Origin: Promethearchaeota archaeon
GTDB taxonomy: Archaea; Asgardarchaeota; Lokiarchaeia; Sigynarchaeales; SOKP01
Direction of reading: 5' to 3'
Length of the DNA: 8,265 nt
NCBI GenBank assembly: GCA_016839425.1
Contig: JAEOUI010000395.1
Location: 1-8,265 of the forward strand
In this document: piece by piece, positions 1-7,341 of the stretch
Numbering within the stretch: position 1 is the stretch's first letter
How the letters are laid out: every line of letters begins with the position of its first letter
Made by a program: the position numbers and the translations under genes
The notes under the pieces: model-generated
Told to the model about the DNA's origin: nothing
What the model saw: only the letters and a program-made list of their open reading frames with translations
Databases searched by the model: none

Positions 1-1
1 T

Positions 2-283
2 CAAAAATATGCTCGTCAAAATTGTCATTATTGTGGTGATTTAACTTCTAATTTCGCGGATATTTCAGTTGGTTCAATAGGTTCAAAAGATGGGTGGTCA
101 ACGGTGATCACGCGTTCCTTAGAAGCAGATAAATTGTTTCAAGATATTAATAACTATGGGTTATTAAGCACTAATAATCTGAAGGATATTAAACCTGGTC
201 AATTCCTTGTTGAGAAAATAGCAGGTATCAAACTTTCAAAATGTCTCCCAATTAATTTCGATAAAAAAATGAAAATCATATAG
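2..283 (+). CDS. FrhB/FdhB-type flavoprotein, C-terminal fragment (5' end outside window)
   Basis: An open frame enters from the left edge (codons in phase from base 2) and gives 93 residues ending at TAG 281-283. It shows the C-terminal signature of the coenzyme F420-reducing hydrogenase beta-subunit family: a CxxC pair (fragment residues 8 and 11), then an ADIS-V-G segment, a GW pair and a VITR strand. In known family members this domain carries FAD and a [4Fe-4S] cluster and moves electrons between a two-electron carrier such as F420 and iron-sulfur partners. The next gene, 4 bp downstream, is a paralogue of the same family, so the two are probably co-transcribed. The substrate cannot be told from this fragment, and the N-terminal part, including any ferredoxin domain, is not visible. 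Family membership is well supported; F420 use is inference. Confidence 0.85.
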   Translation, partial: QKYARQNCHYCGDLTSNFADISVGSIGSKDGWSTVITRSLEADKLFQDINNYGLLSTNNLKDIKPGQFLVEKIAGIKLSKCLPINFDKKMKII

Positions 284-287
284 TATA

Positions 288-1394
288 ATGACGAAAAGTT
301 TTCAATCTTTAATTCAAGAAGTACATAATAAGGGTATATGTCAAGAGTGTGGAGGATGTGTAAGTTTTTGTAGTTCGGTTGATTATAATGTCATTGGAAT
401 AATTAAAGATAATCAGATACCTCAATTCATTAATCAAGATAAATGTTTGGAATGTGGAATATGTTATTGCATTTGTCCCCAAACACATTATCTTAGAAAA
501 GAATTAGACGCGAAATTTAAAGTTGCTGATTTAAATATTGATCCTTCGGGTTATTATGAGGGAATATATTCTTGTCAAACAACAGATAAAGATTTATTGA
601 GAGTAGGAAGCGATGGAGGGGTGGTGAATTCTATTATTAATTATATGCTCCAAAAAAAAATAATTGACGGAGGAATCGTTTCCAAATTCATTACTCCATT
701 TACAAGGGAAGCTATAATAGCAAAAAATAAAGAAGATTTAATTCAAAGTTCAGGAACAACTTTGGATATTTTACCTCAATTAAACGAAATTCAAAGATTT
801 TCAACTTACACTCGCTCAATTCCAGAATTAAATCGTTATAAGTCAAAAAAATTAGCAGTAGTTGGTACACCTTGCCAAATTTATACGATAAGGAGCATGG
901 AAAGCTTGGGTGTAAGACCTTCTGAGAATATTGAAATTTTACTTGGTTTGTTTTGTTTCGAGAATTTTTTATTTGATATAGATAAATTAGCAAGATTAGA
1001 AAAAGAACTCAAAGTTCCTATCAAGAAAATCAAGAAAATAAACATCAAAGAGGATGTTATATTTAAAATCCGTAATGAAAATAAAGAAAAAACAATACAT
1101 TTACCCTTCAATATCTTAAATCAATATATAAGACCCGCATGTAAAATTTGCTACGATTTTAGTAATCTATACGCAGATATTTCCTTTGGAGGACTTGGAT
1201 CTCCAGAGAAATTTACAACAGTAATCACGCGAACAAAAAAAGGTCAAGAGTTATTTGAAAGAATCATTGACGATGGTGTACTTAAATGCCTTAATCTTGT
1301 CCCGACCGAACTTTCACCATTAAAGAATACTATTAATCAATTTTCCCGCTTAAAAATTAATCGATATAAAATAGAAATAAAAAATCTGAAATGA
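288..1394 (+). CDS. FrhB/FdhB-family flavoprotein with N-terminal dicluster ferredoxin domain
   Basis: This 368-residue cytoplasmic protein begins with two ferredoxin motifs: C18-C21-C24-C28, and C53-C56-C59-C63 followed by proline. Next comes an FrhB N-terminal domain with a GSDGGVV loop (107-113), then the catalytic half with GTPC (C196), an FCFENF stretch (C223) and a CxxC pair C285/C288 followed by ADIS. In the family the catalytic half binds FAD plus a [4Fe-4S] cluster and exchanges hydride-derived electrons with F420 or a related carrier. The length and layout resemble FpoF/FqoF or FdhB more than the shorter FrhB. The start ATG lies 4 bp after the upstream stop and no clear Shine-Dalgarno precedes it. 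It sits directly before hdrD-like and hdrA-like genes, so it is probably the electron-input subunit of a soluble Hdr complex. Where the upstream paralogue has a GW pair after its ADIS segment, this one has KF, so carrier specificity may differ. No membrane segment or signal peptide is visible. Confidence 0.88.
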   Translation: MTKSFQSLIQEVHNKGICQECGGCVSFCSSVDYNVIGIIKDNQIPQFINQDKCLECGICYCICPQTHYLRKELDAKFKVADLNIDPSGYYEGIYSCQTTDKDLLRVGSDGGVVNSIINYMLQKKIIDGGIVSKFITPFTREAIIAKNKEDLIQSSGTTLDILPQLNEIQRFSTYTRSIPELNRYKSKKLAVVGTPCQIYTIRSMESLGVRPSENIEILLGLFCFENFLFDIDKLARLEKELKVPIKKIKKINIKEDVIFKIRNENKEKTIHLPFNILNQYIRPACKICYDFSNLYADISFGGLGSPEKFTTVITRTKKGQELFERIIDDGVLKCLNLVPTELSPLKNTINQFSRLKINRYKIEIKNLK

Positions 1395-1400
1395 AGAAAT

Positions 1401-2633
1401 ATGATTGAAACTAAAAATTTTGAAGATATTGATTTAAAAGAGAATTTATTAGAAGATTTTGATTTAAAAGTCTTATTAAAAAGTTGTTATCAATGTGGGA
1501 GATGTTCAGGTGTTTGCCAAATTTCTAAAGTGCAAAAATTTGCACCTAGCAGGATCATTCAATCGATAATAGAAGGTTATGAAGATAAAGTCCTGAATAA
1601 TGGTATTTTATGGGATTGTTTAACTTGTAATCAATGTCTCAAGAATTGCCCTCAAAAGATTAATTTTGCAGATGTTGTAAGAATCAGTCGATATAAGATG
1701 CAAGTGTCTGGAAAAAGCAATCCTGACGATTATAATGCCCATAAAGGAATATATACGACAATTTCAGAAATAATGAGCAAGAAAAACATTATTCCTAAAA
1801 GAGATTTAAGCTGGATACCTCCAAATGTTTTAATATCAAAAAAAAAAGGCGAACTATTATATTATGTTGGATGTCTTCCCTTTTTTAACTACGAGTTTGA
1901 TAACGCCTGTTTAAGTGCGGAAGCATCCATTAAGATAATTTCGAGTATTGAGAATAAAGAAATTCTCGTGCTTAAAGAAGAACTCTGCTGTGGTCATGAT
2001 TTATATTGGGGACAAGGTAAAATCCATGAATTTATTAACTTAGCATTGAAGAATTCTAAAATATTTGAAAAAAAAGGGGTTAAGAGGATCATAACAGCTT
2101 GTGCAGAATGTTATAGGACCTTTAAAATTGATTATCCAAGATATATCAAGGATTTTTCAACCAAATTCGAAGTTAAACACCTAATAGAATATGTTTACGA
2201 TAAATGGAAAGAAAATAAAATTAGATTTATCACACTTAAAAATGAAAAAATAGAAAGTTTTACTTTTCACGATCCCTGTCGATTGAGTAGGTTTTTACCC
2301 CACAGTAGCGAAATTCTAACGAAACTTAGAGAATTATTTAAAGAATTCGAGAAAATTGGATATGATTTTATAGAATTGGCTCATTTTAAAGAGGATTCGT
2401 TGTGTTGCGGAGTTAATTCATGGATGAATTGTAATGAAAATTCTAAAGCCTTACGTTATAAAAAAATGCTTGAAGTCAAAAATGCTAGTTCATTAATGTT
2501 AACCTCGTGTCCTAAATGCATCCTTCATTTAAAATGCATTCAAAACGATTACAATGAAATTGCAAAGATAAAAATTCAAGACCTTTCAGAATTTCTAATA
2601 AAACATATCGCAGTAATCGGAGAGAATATATAA
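1401..2633 (+). CDS. HdrD-like protein: HdrC-HdrB fusion with two CCG domains
   Basis: The 410-residue protein has an HdrC-like N-terminus with two 4Fe-4S motifs, C29-C32-C35-C39 and C73-C76-C79-C83 (the last followed by proline). Two CCG domains follow: C158 / C196-C197 / C234-C237 and C293 / C335-C336 / C370-C373. Spacing in the first CCG domain (37 and 36 residues between cysteine groups) fits the family consensus; the second (41 and 33) is slightly off. In methanogen HdrB and HdrD these cysteines bind two non-cubane [4Fe-4S] clusters that cleave the CoM-S-S-CoB disulfide. Both sets are complete here, so a catalytic role is plausible, but the substrate in this organism is unknown. No transmembrane helix is visible, unlike QmoC-type relatives. 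It begins 6 bp after the FrhB-type gene and its TAA shares a base with the next ATG, indicating translational coupling. An alternative reading is a BamD- or GlpC-like electron-transfer subunit. Confidence 0.9.
   Translation: MIETKNFEDIDLKENLLEDFDLKVLLKSCYQCGRCSGVCQISKVQKFAPSRIIQSIIEGYEDKVLNNGILWDCLTCNQCLKNCPQKINFADVVRISRYKMQVSGKSNPDDYNAHKGIYTTISEIMSKKNIIPKRDLSWIPPNVLISKKKGELLYYVGCLPFFNYEFDNACLSAEASIKIISSIENKEILVLKEELCCGHDLYWGQGKIHEFINLALKNSKIFEKKGVKRIITACAECYRTFKIDYPRYIKDFSTKFEVKHLIEYVYDKWKENKIRFITLKNEKIESFTFHDPCRLSRFLPHSSEILTKLRELFKEFEKIGYDFIELAHFKEDSLCCGVNSWMNCNENSKALRYKKMLEVKNASSLMLTSCPKCILHLKCIQNDYNEIAKIKIQDLSEFLIKHIAVIGENI
2619..2622 (+). promoter_or_regulatory. Shine-Dalgarno-like GGAG before the HdrA-like gene
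   Basis: GGAG (in the context CGGAGAG) lies 10 bases before ATG 2633, inside the end of the HdrD-like gene. It supports this start and reinitiation by ribosomes ending at the overlapping TAA. It is the clearest ribosome-binding sequence in the window; genes after 6282 lack one. Confidence 0.5.
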
Positions 2634-5600
2634 TGGAAGGTTCTGTTCTAGTTATAGGTGGTGGAATAGCAGGGATTCAATGCTCTTTAGACCTAACAGA
2701 GCTAGGATTTAGGGTTTATTTAGTCGAGCACTCTCCATCAATAGGCGGACGAATGGCCCAACTTGATAAAACATTTCCGACAAACGATTGCAGCTTGTGC
2801 ATTTTAGCTCCCAAAATGGTAGAAGTATATCGCAATCCTAATATAGAATTAATGACTTACCATGAAATTAATAAGTTAACTGGCAGTCCTGGTAATTTCA
2901 TTGTTGAAGTTTTAAAAAAACCTCGTTATGTTAATGAAACTCTATGTAAGGGTTGTGGGGAATGTGCTACTAAATGTCCAAAAATAGAAGTACCAAATAT
3001 TTTTGACATGAATTTAGGGAAGAGAAAATCCATTTATATTCCATTTCCTCAAGCAGTTCCCCCGATATATGTCATTGATAAAAAATTATGTCTAAAGTTA
3101 ACAAAAGGAATATGTGGTGTTTGTGAAAAGATCTGTTTAGCTCAAGCGATTGATTTCGAGCAGAAACCAGAAATAAAGAAAATTAGAGTAGGTGCCATAA
3201 TAGTCGCTACGGGTTTTGATATAAAAGATGAGGAATTATCACAACGATGGGGTTATAAATACCAGAATGTGTTATCTGCCTTGGAGTATGAGAGAATATT
3301 ATGCGCTTCTGGACCATCTGGAGGTCATGTAGTAAGACCAAGCGATAATGTAGAACCAAGAAAAGTTGCATTTGTACAATGTGCAGGTTCAAGGGACCTT
3401 AACGAGAATGTTCCTTATTGTTCTAGTGTGTGTTGCATGTATACAGCAAAACAAGCTATAATTACTAAAGAACATTCAAAAAGTTCAGAATGCTATATTT
3501 TTAGGCACGATATTCGAACATATGGAAAAAATTTTTATGAATTTTTCCAACGAGCCCAAGATGATTATGATGTAATATATTTTCAGACTAAAATTAGCAA
3601 GATCGATGAAGATCCCATTTCAAATGATTTATTGATCAAATTTGAAAATTTAGAAACCGGAAAATTTTTTGAATTTCGTGCCAATTTAGTAGTCTTAGCA
3701 ACCCCCTTAATTCCTTCCAAAGGAACTGAGAAATTAGCAGATATTTTAGGTTTGGAACTTGATAAAAATCTTTTTTATCAGGAAGATTCATATTTTAATA
3801 AATCAATTTCTTCAAAAAAAGGAATATTTCTCTGTGGATTTTGCCAAGGACCCATGGATATTCCAGAAACTGTTGCAGATGCTAGTAGTGTTGCATCTCA
3901 AGTATCTGTTTTCCTAAATTCTGTTTCGTTTACAAATATTATAAAAAAATCTGTTCAGATTGAAGAATTAAAAATTAATCCCTCAGATGAGATACGGATA
4001 GGAATAATGATTTGTCATTGTGGAATTAATATTGGAAAATATGTTAAAGTCACTGAGGTTGCAAATTATATTAGAAATCTCCCCAACATCGTCTATTGCG
4101 AGGAAAATTTGTATTCTTGTAGTTCAGAAGCACAATTTAAAATTAAAGAAGCAATTAAAAACCACGATATTAATCGATTTATAGTTGCTTCTTGTACACC
4201 ACGAACGCATGAGTCTTTATTTCAAGAAACTTGCCAAGAAGCAGGATTGAATAAGTATTTATTTGAAATGGTTAATATTAGGGATCAATGTTCATGGGTT
4301 CATATGAACGACCCTGATGCTGCAACTCAGAAGGCAAAAGATTTAATCAGAATGGCCATTGCTAAAGCGAGATTATTAAAACCATTAAAAGAAGAAGAAA
4401 TTATGATTACTCCAAGTTCTCTTATAATTGGAGGTGGAATTGCAGGAATGACTGCGGCATTAAATCTTGCTAATCATGGATTTATAGTTTATATCGTTGA
4501 AAAAGAACCAGAATTAGGAGGAAATTTAAGAAATTTAAATCTTTTATATCCTACTGATTGTAAGGCAGGAGAATTTTTAGGCGAATCCATTAGCAAGATA
4601 ACGAAAAATAAGAATATAATTTTACATTTAGATTCTAACATAAAAAGTATTAAAGGATATATAGGAAATTATTCAATAACAATTAAAGATTCACGGGATA
4701 ATACAACAAATTTCTTAGTTGGTACGATAATTGTCGCAACAGGATGTCAAGAACTCAAACCTAATCAGTTTCAATATAAGGATAATAATAAAAATGTTAT
4801 TACGCAATTACAATTTGAACAAATATTAAAAAAAAATGATATTTCGTTTTTTGAGAAAATTAAATGTGTCACAATTATACTCTGTGTCAATGCTAGAGAA
4901 AAAGAGGGAGTTACATATTGCTCAAACATTTGTTGTGGAAACGCAATCAAAAATATCAAATATTTAAAAAAAATTAATCCAGAACTTGAAATTATCGTTC
5001 TGTATAGGGATATGCAAATGGCAAAAAAAAATAACGAGTCTTATTATCGAGAAAGTCGAAAAAGCGCGATATTTTTAAAATATACAATTAATAAAAAACC
5101 CAAAATAAACAAGCTGGATGGCTATAAACAAGAAAAATATATCATCTCAGTTTATAATGACAATTTAAATGAAAAAATTAATTTCGAAACGGATTTGATA
5201 ATATTATCCACTCCACTGATACCAAAGAACAATAAAGATTTGGCAAAAATGCTTAAAGTCCCTTTAGATAAAAATGGGTTTTTCTTGGAAGCTCATGTAA
5301 AATTGAGACCTCTTGACTTTGCAACCGAAGGAATTTTTTTATGTGGTTGTGCTCAATGGCCTAAATCCATACAAGATTCGATCTCCCAGGCAAATGGGGC
5401 CGCCGGGAGGGCAAGTAGGTTTTTAAAAGCAAAATCAATAAAAACATCTGGGATTGTAGCCCAAGTTAATCCTGTTAAATGCATAGGATGTGGAAAATGC
5501 ACTGAAATTTGTCCCTATAATGCGGTCGATTTAGTCCCAACAATTAAAGAATTTGAAGAAGTTAATATTTCCTCTCAAAAATCGTTTATTAATCCTGCCT

Positions 5601-6097
5601 TATGTAAAGGATGCGGAACTTGTGCAGCATCTTGTCCTAACGGAGCGATTTCAATAATGTCTTACGATTTTAATCAAATAAACGCAATGATTGAATCTTA
5701 TTTCGATCCTGAAATTTTTGTATTTTGTTGTAATTGGTGCTCTTACGCAGGCGCGGATTTAGCAGGAGTATCTCGATTTCAATATCCGCCTAATATGCGC
5801 ATTGTCAGAGTTATGTGCTCTGGAAGGGTGGAACCATCCTTTATTTTAAAATGCTTTAAGGATGGTGCTGATGGCGTTTTAGTTAGCGGTTGTCATTTAG
5901 GAGATTGTCATTATATGACAGGAAACGAATATACCAAGGAACGATTTGAAAGATTACATTCACTTATCATTCAACAATTAGGTATTGATGGTCGAAGGTT
6001 ACGATTAGAATGGATAAGTGCTTCAGAAGGTAAACAATTTGCAGATTTGATAACAGCTTTTACCCAACAGGTTAAATCTTTAGGCCCATTATTGTAG
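2633..6097 (+). CDS. Giant HdrA-HdrA-ferredoxin-MvhD fusion, flavin-based electron-bifurcation core
   Basis: This 1154-residue soluble protein is a chain of modules. Residues 1-440 form a thioredoxin-reductase-like FAD module (GGGIAG 9-14) with the HdrA hallmark cysteines C53/C56, an inserted ferredoxin (C105-C108-C111-C115; C153-C161-C164-C168), and the HdrA cluster cysteines C250, C263, C267-C268, C401, C404. Residues 454-590 are the HdrA N-terminal domain (CHCG 461-464, SCTPR, SWVH). Residues 594-935 form a second FAD module (GGGIAG 600-605; C751, C763, C767-C768, C904, C906) without an inserted ferredoxin. Residues 945-1010 are a two-cluster ferredoxin (C950-C953-C956-C960; C991-C994-C997-C1001). 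Residues 1027-1154 are MvhD with candidate [2Fe-2S] ligands C1032, C1033, C1036, C1062, C1087 and C1092. HdrA is the known flavin bifurcation site; MvhD links it to hydrogenase or another donor. The layout resembles QmoA joined to QmoB, or long BamE-like proteins. It is co-transcribed with HdrD- and FrhB-type genes. The bifurcating role is inferred from these families. Confidence 0.93.
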   Translation: MEGSVLVIGGGIAGIQCSLDLTELGFRVYLVEHSPSIGGRMAQLDKTFPTNDCSLCILAPKMVEVYRNPNIELMTYHEINKLTGSPGNFIVEVLKKPRYVNETLCKGCGECATKCPKIEVPNIFDMNLGKRKSIYIPFPQAVPPIYVIDKKLCLKLTKGICGVCEKICLAQAIDFEQKPEIKKIRVGAIIVATGFDIKDEELSQRWGYKYQNVLSALEYERILCASGPSGGHVVRPSDNVEPRKVAFVQCAGSRDLNENVPYCSSVCCMYTAKQAIITKEHSKSSECYIFRHDIRTYGKNFYEFFQRAQDDYDVIYFQTKISKIDEDPISNDLLIKFENLETGKFFEFRANLVVLATPLIPSKGTEKLADILGLELDKNLFYQEDSYFNKSISSKKGIFLCGFCQGPMDIPETVADASSVASQVSVFLNSVSFTNIIKKSVQIEELKINPSDEIRIGIMICHCGINIGKYVKVTEVANYIRNLPNIVYCEENLYSCSSEAQFKIKEAIKNHDINRFIVASCTPRTHESLFQETCQEAGLNKYLFEMVNIRDQCSWVHMNDPDAATQKAKDLIRMAIAKARLLKPLKEEEIMITPSSLIIGGGIAGMTAALNLANHGFIVYIVEKEPELGGNLRNLNLLYPTDCKAGEFLGESISKITKNKNIILHLDSNIKSIKGYIGNYSITIKDSRDNTTNFLVGTIIVATGCQELKPNQFQYKDNNKNVITQLQFEQILKKNDISFFEKIKCVTIILCVNAREKEGVTYCSNICCGNAIKNIKYLKKINPELEIIVLYRDMQMAKKNNESYYRESRKSAIFLKYTINKKPKINKLDGYKQEKYIISVYNDNLNEKINFETDLIILSTPLIPKNNKDLAKMLKVPLDKNGFFLEAHVKLRPLDFATEGIFLCGCAQWPKSIQDSISQANGAAGRASRFLKAKSIKTSGIVAQVNPVKCIGCGKCTEICPYNAVDLVPTIKEFEEVNISSQKSFINPALCKGCGTCAASCPNGAISIMSYDFNQINAMIESYFDPEIFVFCCNWCSYAGADLAGVSRFQYPPNMRIVRVMCSGRVEPSFILKCFKDGADGVLVSGCHLGDCHYMTGNEYTKERFERLHSLIIQQLGIDGRRLRLEWISASEGKQFADLITAFTQQVKSLGPLL

Positions 6098-6113
6098 TCT
6101 CGATAGAATTTCA

Positions 6114-6143
6114 TTTTTTTAAATTTTTTGTAACAGAATTTTT
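6114..6143 (+). terminator. U-tract transcription terminator of the Hdr operon
   Basis: Runs of seven (6114-6120), six (6124-6129) and five (6139-6143) T residues begin 17 bases after the stop at 6097. I see no strong hairpin. Repeated U-tracts without a stem are the usual archaeal intrinsic terminator form, so the operon probably ends here. Confidence 0.5.
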
Positions 6144-6206
6144 ATAACTTCAAAATAACATGATTATTGAATATGAAATCCTTAAAGTAATATTAAATAG
6201 TATTAG

Positions 6207-6214
6207 TTTATAAA
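6207..6214 (+). promoter_or_regulatory. Distal TATA-like box (TTTATAAA)
   Basis: TTTATAAA lies in the 184-bp gap between the Hdr operon and the 6282 gene. With the archaeal spacing of about 25 bases, transcription would start near 6236 and leave a leader of roughly 45 bases. It is an alternative to the box at 6242. The region is very AT-rich, so chance matches are likely. Confidence 0.3.
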
Positions 6215-6241
6215 AAACCTTTAGTATACATTGTTAATTTA

Positions 6242-6249
6242 TTTATATA
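6242..6249 (+). promoter_or_regulatory. Proximal TATA-like box (TTTATATA) of the 342-residue gene
   Basis: TTTATATA ends 32 bases before ATG 6282. The usual archaeal distance puts the transcript start at about 6270-6275, giving a very short leader. No Shine-Dalgarno is present between the T-rich stretch (6271-6277) and the ATG, consistent with near-leaderless translation. Confidence 0.45.
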
Positions 6250-6281
6250 TATTATAAAGTTAAATTTAGATTTTTTTCACA

Positions 6282-7310
6282 ATGAATGATTTATCTGGGG
6301 ATACTTTAAACAAGAAGGACTTATTTGACGAATATTGTTATGTTTATGTGATGTGCTTTGACGAAGAGAAAGGCCACTTGCCTTTATTAATTTTTCCTCA
6401 CGAAGAATACAAGAACAATAAGAAATTCATGAGACCTATAAAATATCATCCTATATGGTTCTTTAAAATGAACGAACAAGACGCCTTGGATCATGTGGAT
6501 GTTGAATACAAGAAATATACATTTATTGGAAAGAAATTTAACAGCAAGTCTAAAAGAACTAAAAAAAGGGCAGGTTTAGAAGAAAACGCCCCAGAAACCA
6601 TTATCGTTATCGTTTCGTTACCAAACGATCTTGTCATTTTTGGCGACGATCTCATTCGATTGATGACCGAAAACATACAAGAAAAATATGGAGATAACTT
6701 GTTTGAAATAATCGAATATTTAGATGCTAAAGAACAAATTATTAAAACACCAGATGTAAAAAAAAAAATTGAAAAAGGATCTAAACTTAAAGAAAATTTA
6801 AGAAATTTCATACAAGAGACATTATCTGATTTTTTTAATAAGGCTGTAAAGAAAACTGACGACCTATCGGTAAAAAAACAAAAGGCCCTTTCTTTTTTGG
6901 CATTGAAAGGTATTGAAGTATCAAGTATAAACCAAGTATTAGGAGATGGAATACCTGTGTTTGGTACTAATGATAAAAAAAGCGATAAATTGAGAGGGAA
7001 ACCTTCATTAAAAATTTCAAGCGTTAATCTCATTGAAGATAGTAACGAGATGGAAATAACTTTACTAAATGATTCTGATCACGAAGTTAATAACATATCC
7101 ATCTTAATCAACCACTTGGAAGAATTTTTTGAAAAAGAAATCCTCAATCAAACCGTAGATATTTGGTTCCCTGAAGAAGAAATCATTTTTAGTGCTCCAG
7201 TGCTACCTAATATTACGGAATACTTGATATTCGTAATAGATGGAGAAACGAACGATAAACTAATCTCTAAAAAGATTGATGTAAACGACATTAACAAGAT
7301 AAAAAGTTAA
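6282..7310 (+). CDS. Unrecognised 342-aa protein; possible longin-like N-terminus and beta-sandwich C-terminus
   Basis: I cannot assign a family with certainty. Three regions are visible. Residues 17-148 alternate hydrophobic strands (YVYVMCF 20-26, LPLLIFP 33-39, TIIVIVSLP 106-114) with a final amphipathic helix (DLIRLMTENIQEKY 123-136), a pattern compatible with a longin- or roadblock-like fold. A basic loop (84-97, eight Lys/Arg) interrupts it. Residues 155-205 are Lys/Glu-rich and probably helical. Residues 242-335 look like a seven- to eight-strand beta-sandwich, resembling CARDB or adaptin-appendage domains in periodicity only. There is no signal peptide, membrane helix or metal-binding cluster, so it is likely cytoplasmic. 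It is separated from the Hdr operon by a terminator and has its own TATA-like box. Longin and appendage-type domains are expected in Asgard archaea, which motivates the suggestion, but the domain calls are inference from pattern alone. Confidence 0.8.
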   Translation: MNDLSGDTLNKKDLFDEYCYVYVMCFDEEKGHLPLLIFPHEEYKNNKKFMRPIKYHPIWFFKMNEQDALDHVDVEYKKYTFIGKKFNSKSKRTKKRAGLEENAPETIIVIVSLPNDLVIFGDDLIRLMTENIQEKYGDNLFEIIEYLDAKEQIIKTPDVKKKIEKGSKLKENLRNFIQETLSDFFNKAVKKTDDLSVKKQKALSFLALKGIEVSSINQVLGDGIPVFGTNDKKSDKLRGKPSLKISSVNLIEDSNEMEITLLNDSDHEVNNISILINHLEEFFEKEILNQTVDIWFPEEEIIFSAPVLPNITEYLIFVIDGETNDKLISKKIDVNDINKIKS

Positions 7311-7318
7311 CTATAAAA
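7311..7318 (+). promoter_or_regulatory. TATA-like box (CTATAAAA) of the acetyltransferase gene
   Basis: CTATAAAA begins one base after the stop codon of the preceding gene and ends 23 bases before ATG 7342. The normal archaeal spacing puts transcription start at about 7340, essentially on the start codon, so the message would be leaderless. No Shine-Dalgarno is visible. Confidence 0.5.
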
Positions 7319-7341
7319 AGAATGAAATCACAACAAAATGT

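Noticed and set aside
2633..6097. Selenocysteine codons in the HdrA or MvhD domains
   Set aside because: Some archaea use in-frame TGA in HdrA and MvhD, but this frame has no internal stop and ordinary Cys codons occupy the cluster positions.
2633..6097. Frameshift or assembly chimera joining two separate hdrA genes
   Set aside because: One continuous frame runs through the junction (around residues 430-460) with a sensible linker, and the following modules are all in order, so a natural fusion is more likely.
6160..6213. 17-codon ORF in the gap after the Hdr operon
   Set aside because: Too short, no ribosome-binding sequence and no motif; better explained as non-coding promoter-terminator space.
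6758..6768. A11 tract in the 342-residue gene as a programmed slippage site
   Set aside because: The frame continues intact on both sides, the tract encodes Lys in a Lys-rich helix, and similar A9 tracts (652-660, 4828-4836) occur in ordinary genes of this AT-rich genome.
6491..7033. 180-residue open frame on the minus strand inside the 342-residue gene
   Set aside because: It is fully antisense to a gene with a promoter and balanced protein composition; its own product is Phe/Ser-rich as expected from a reversed Lys/Glu-rich frame.
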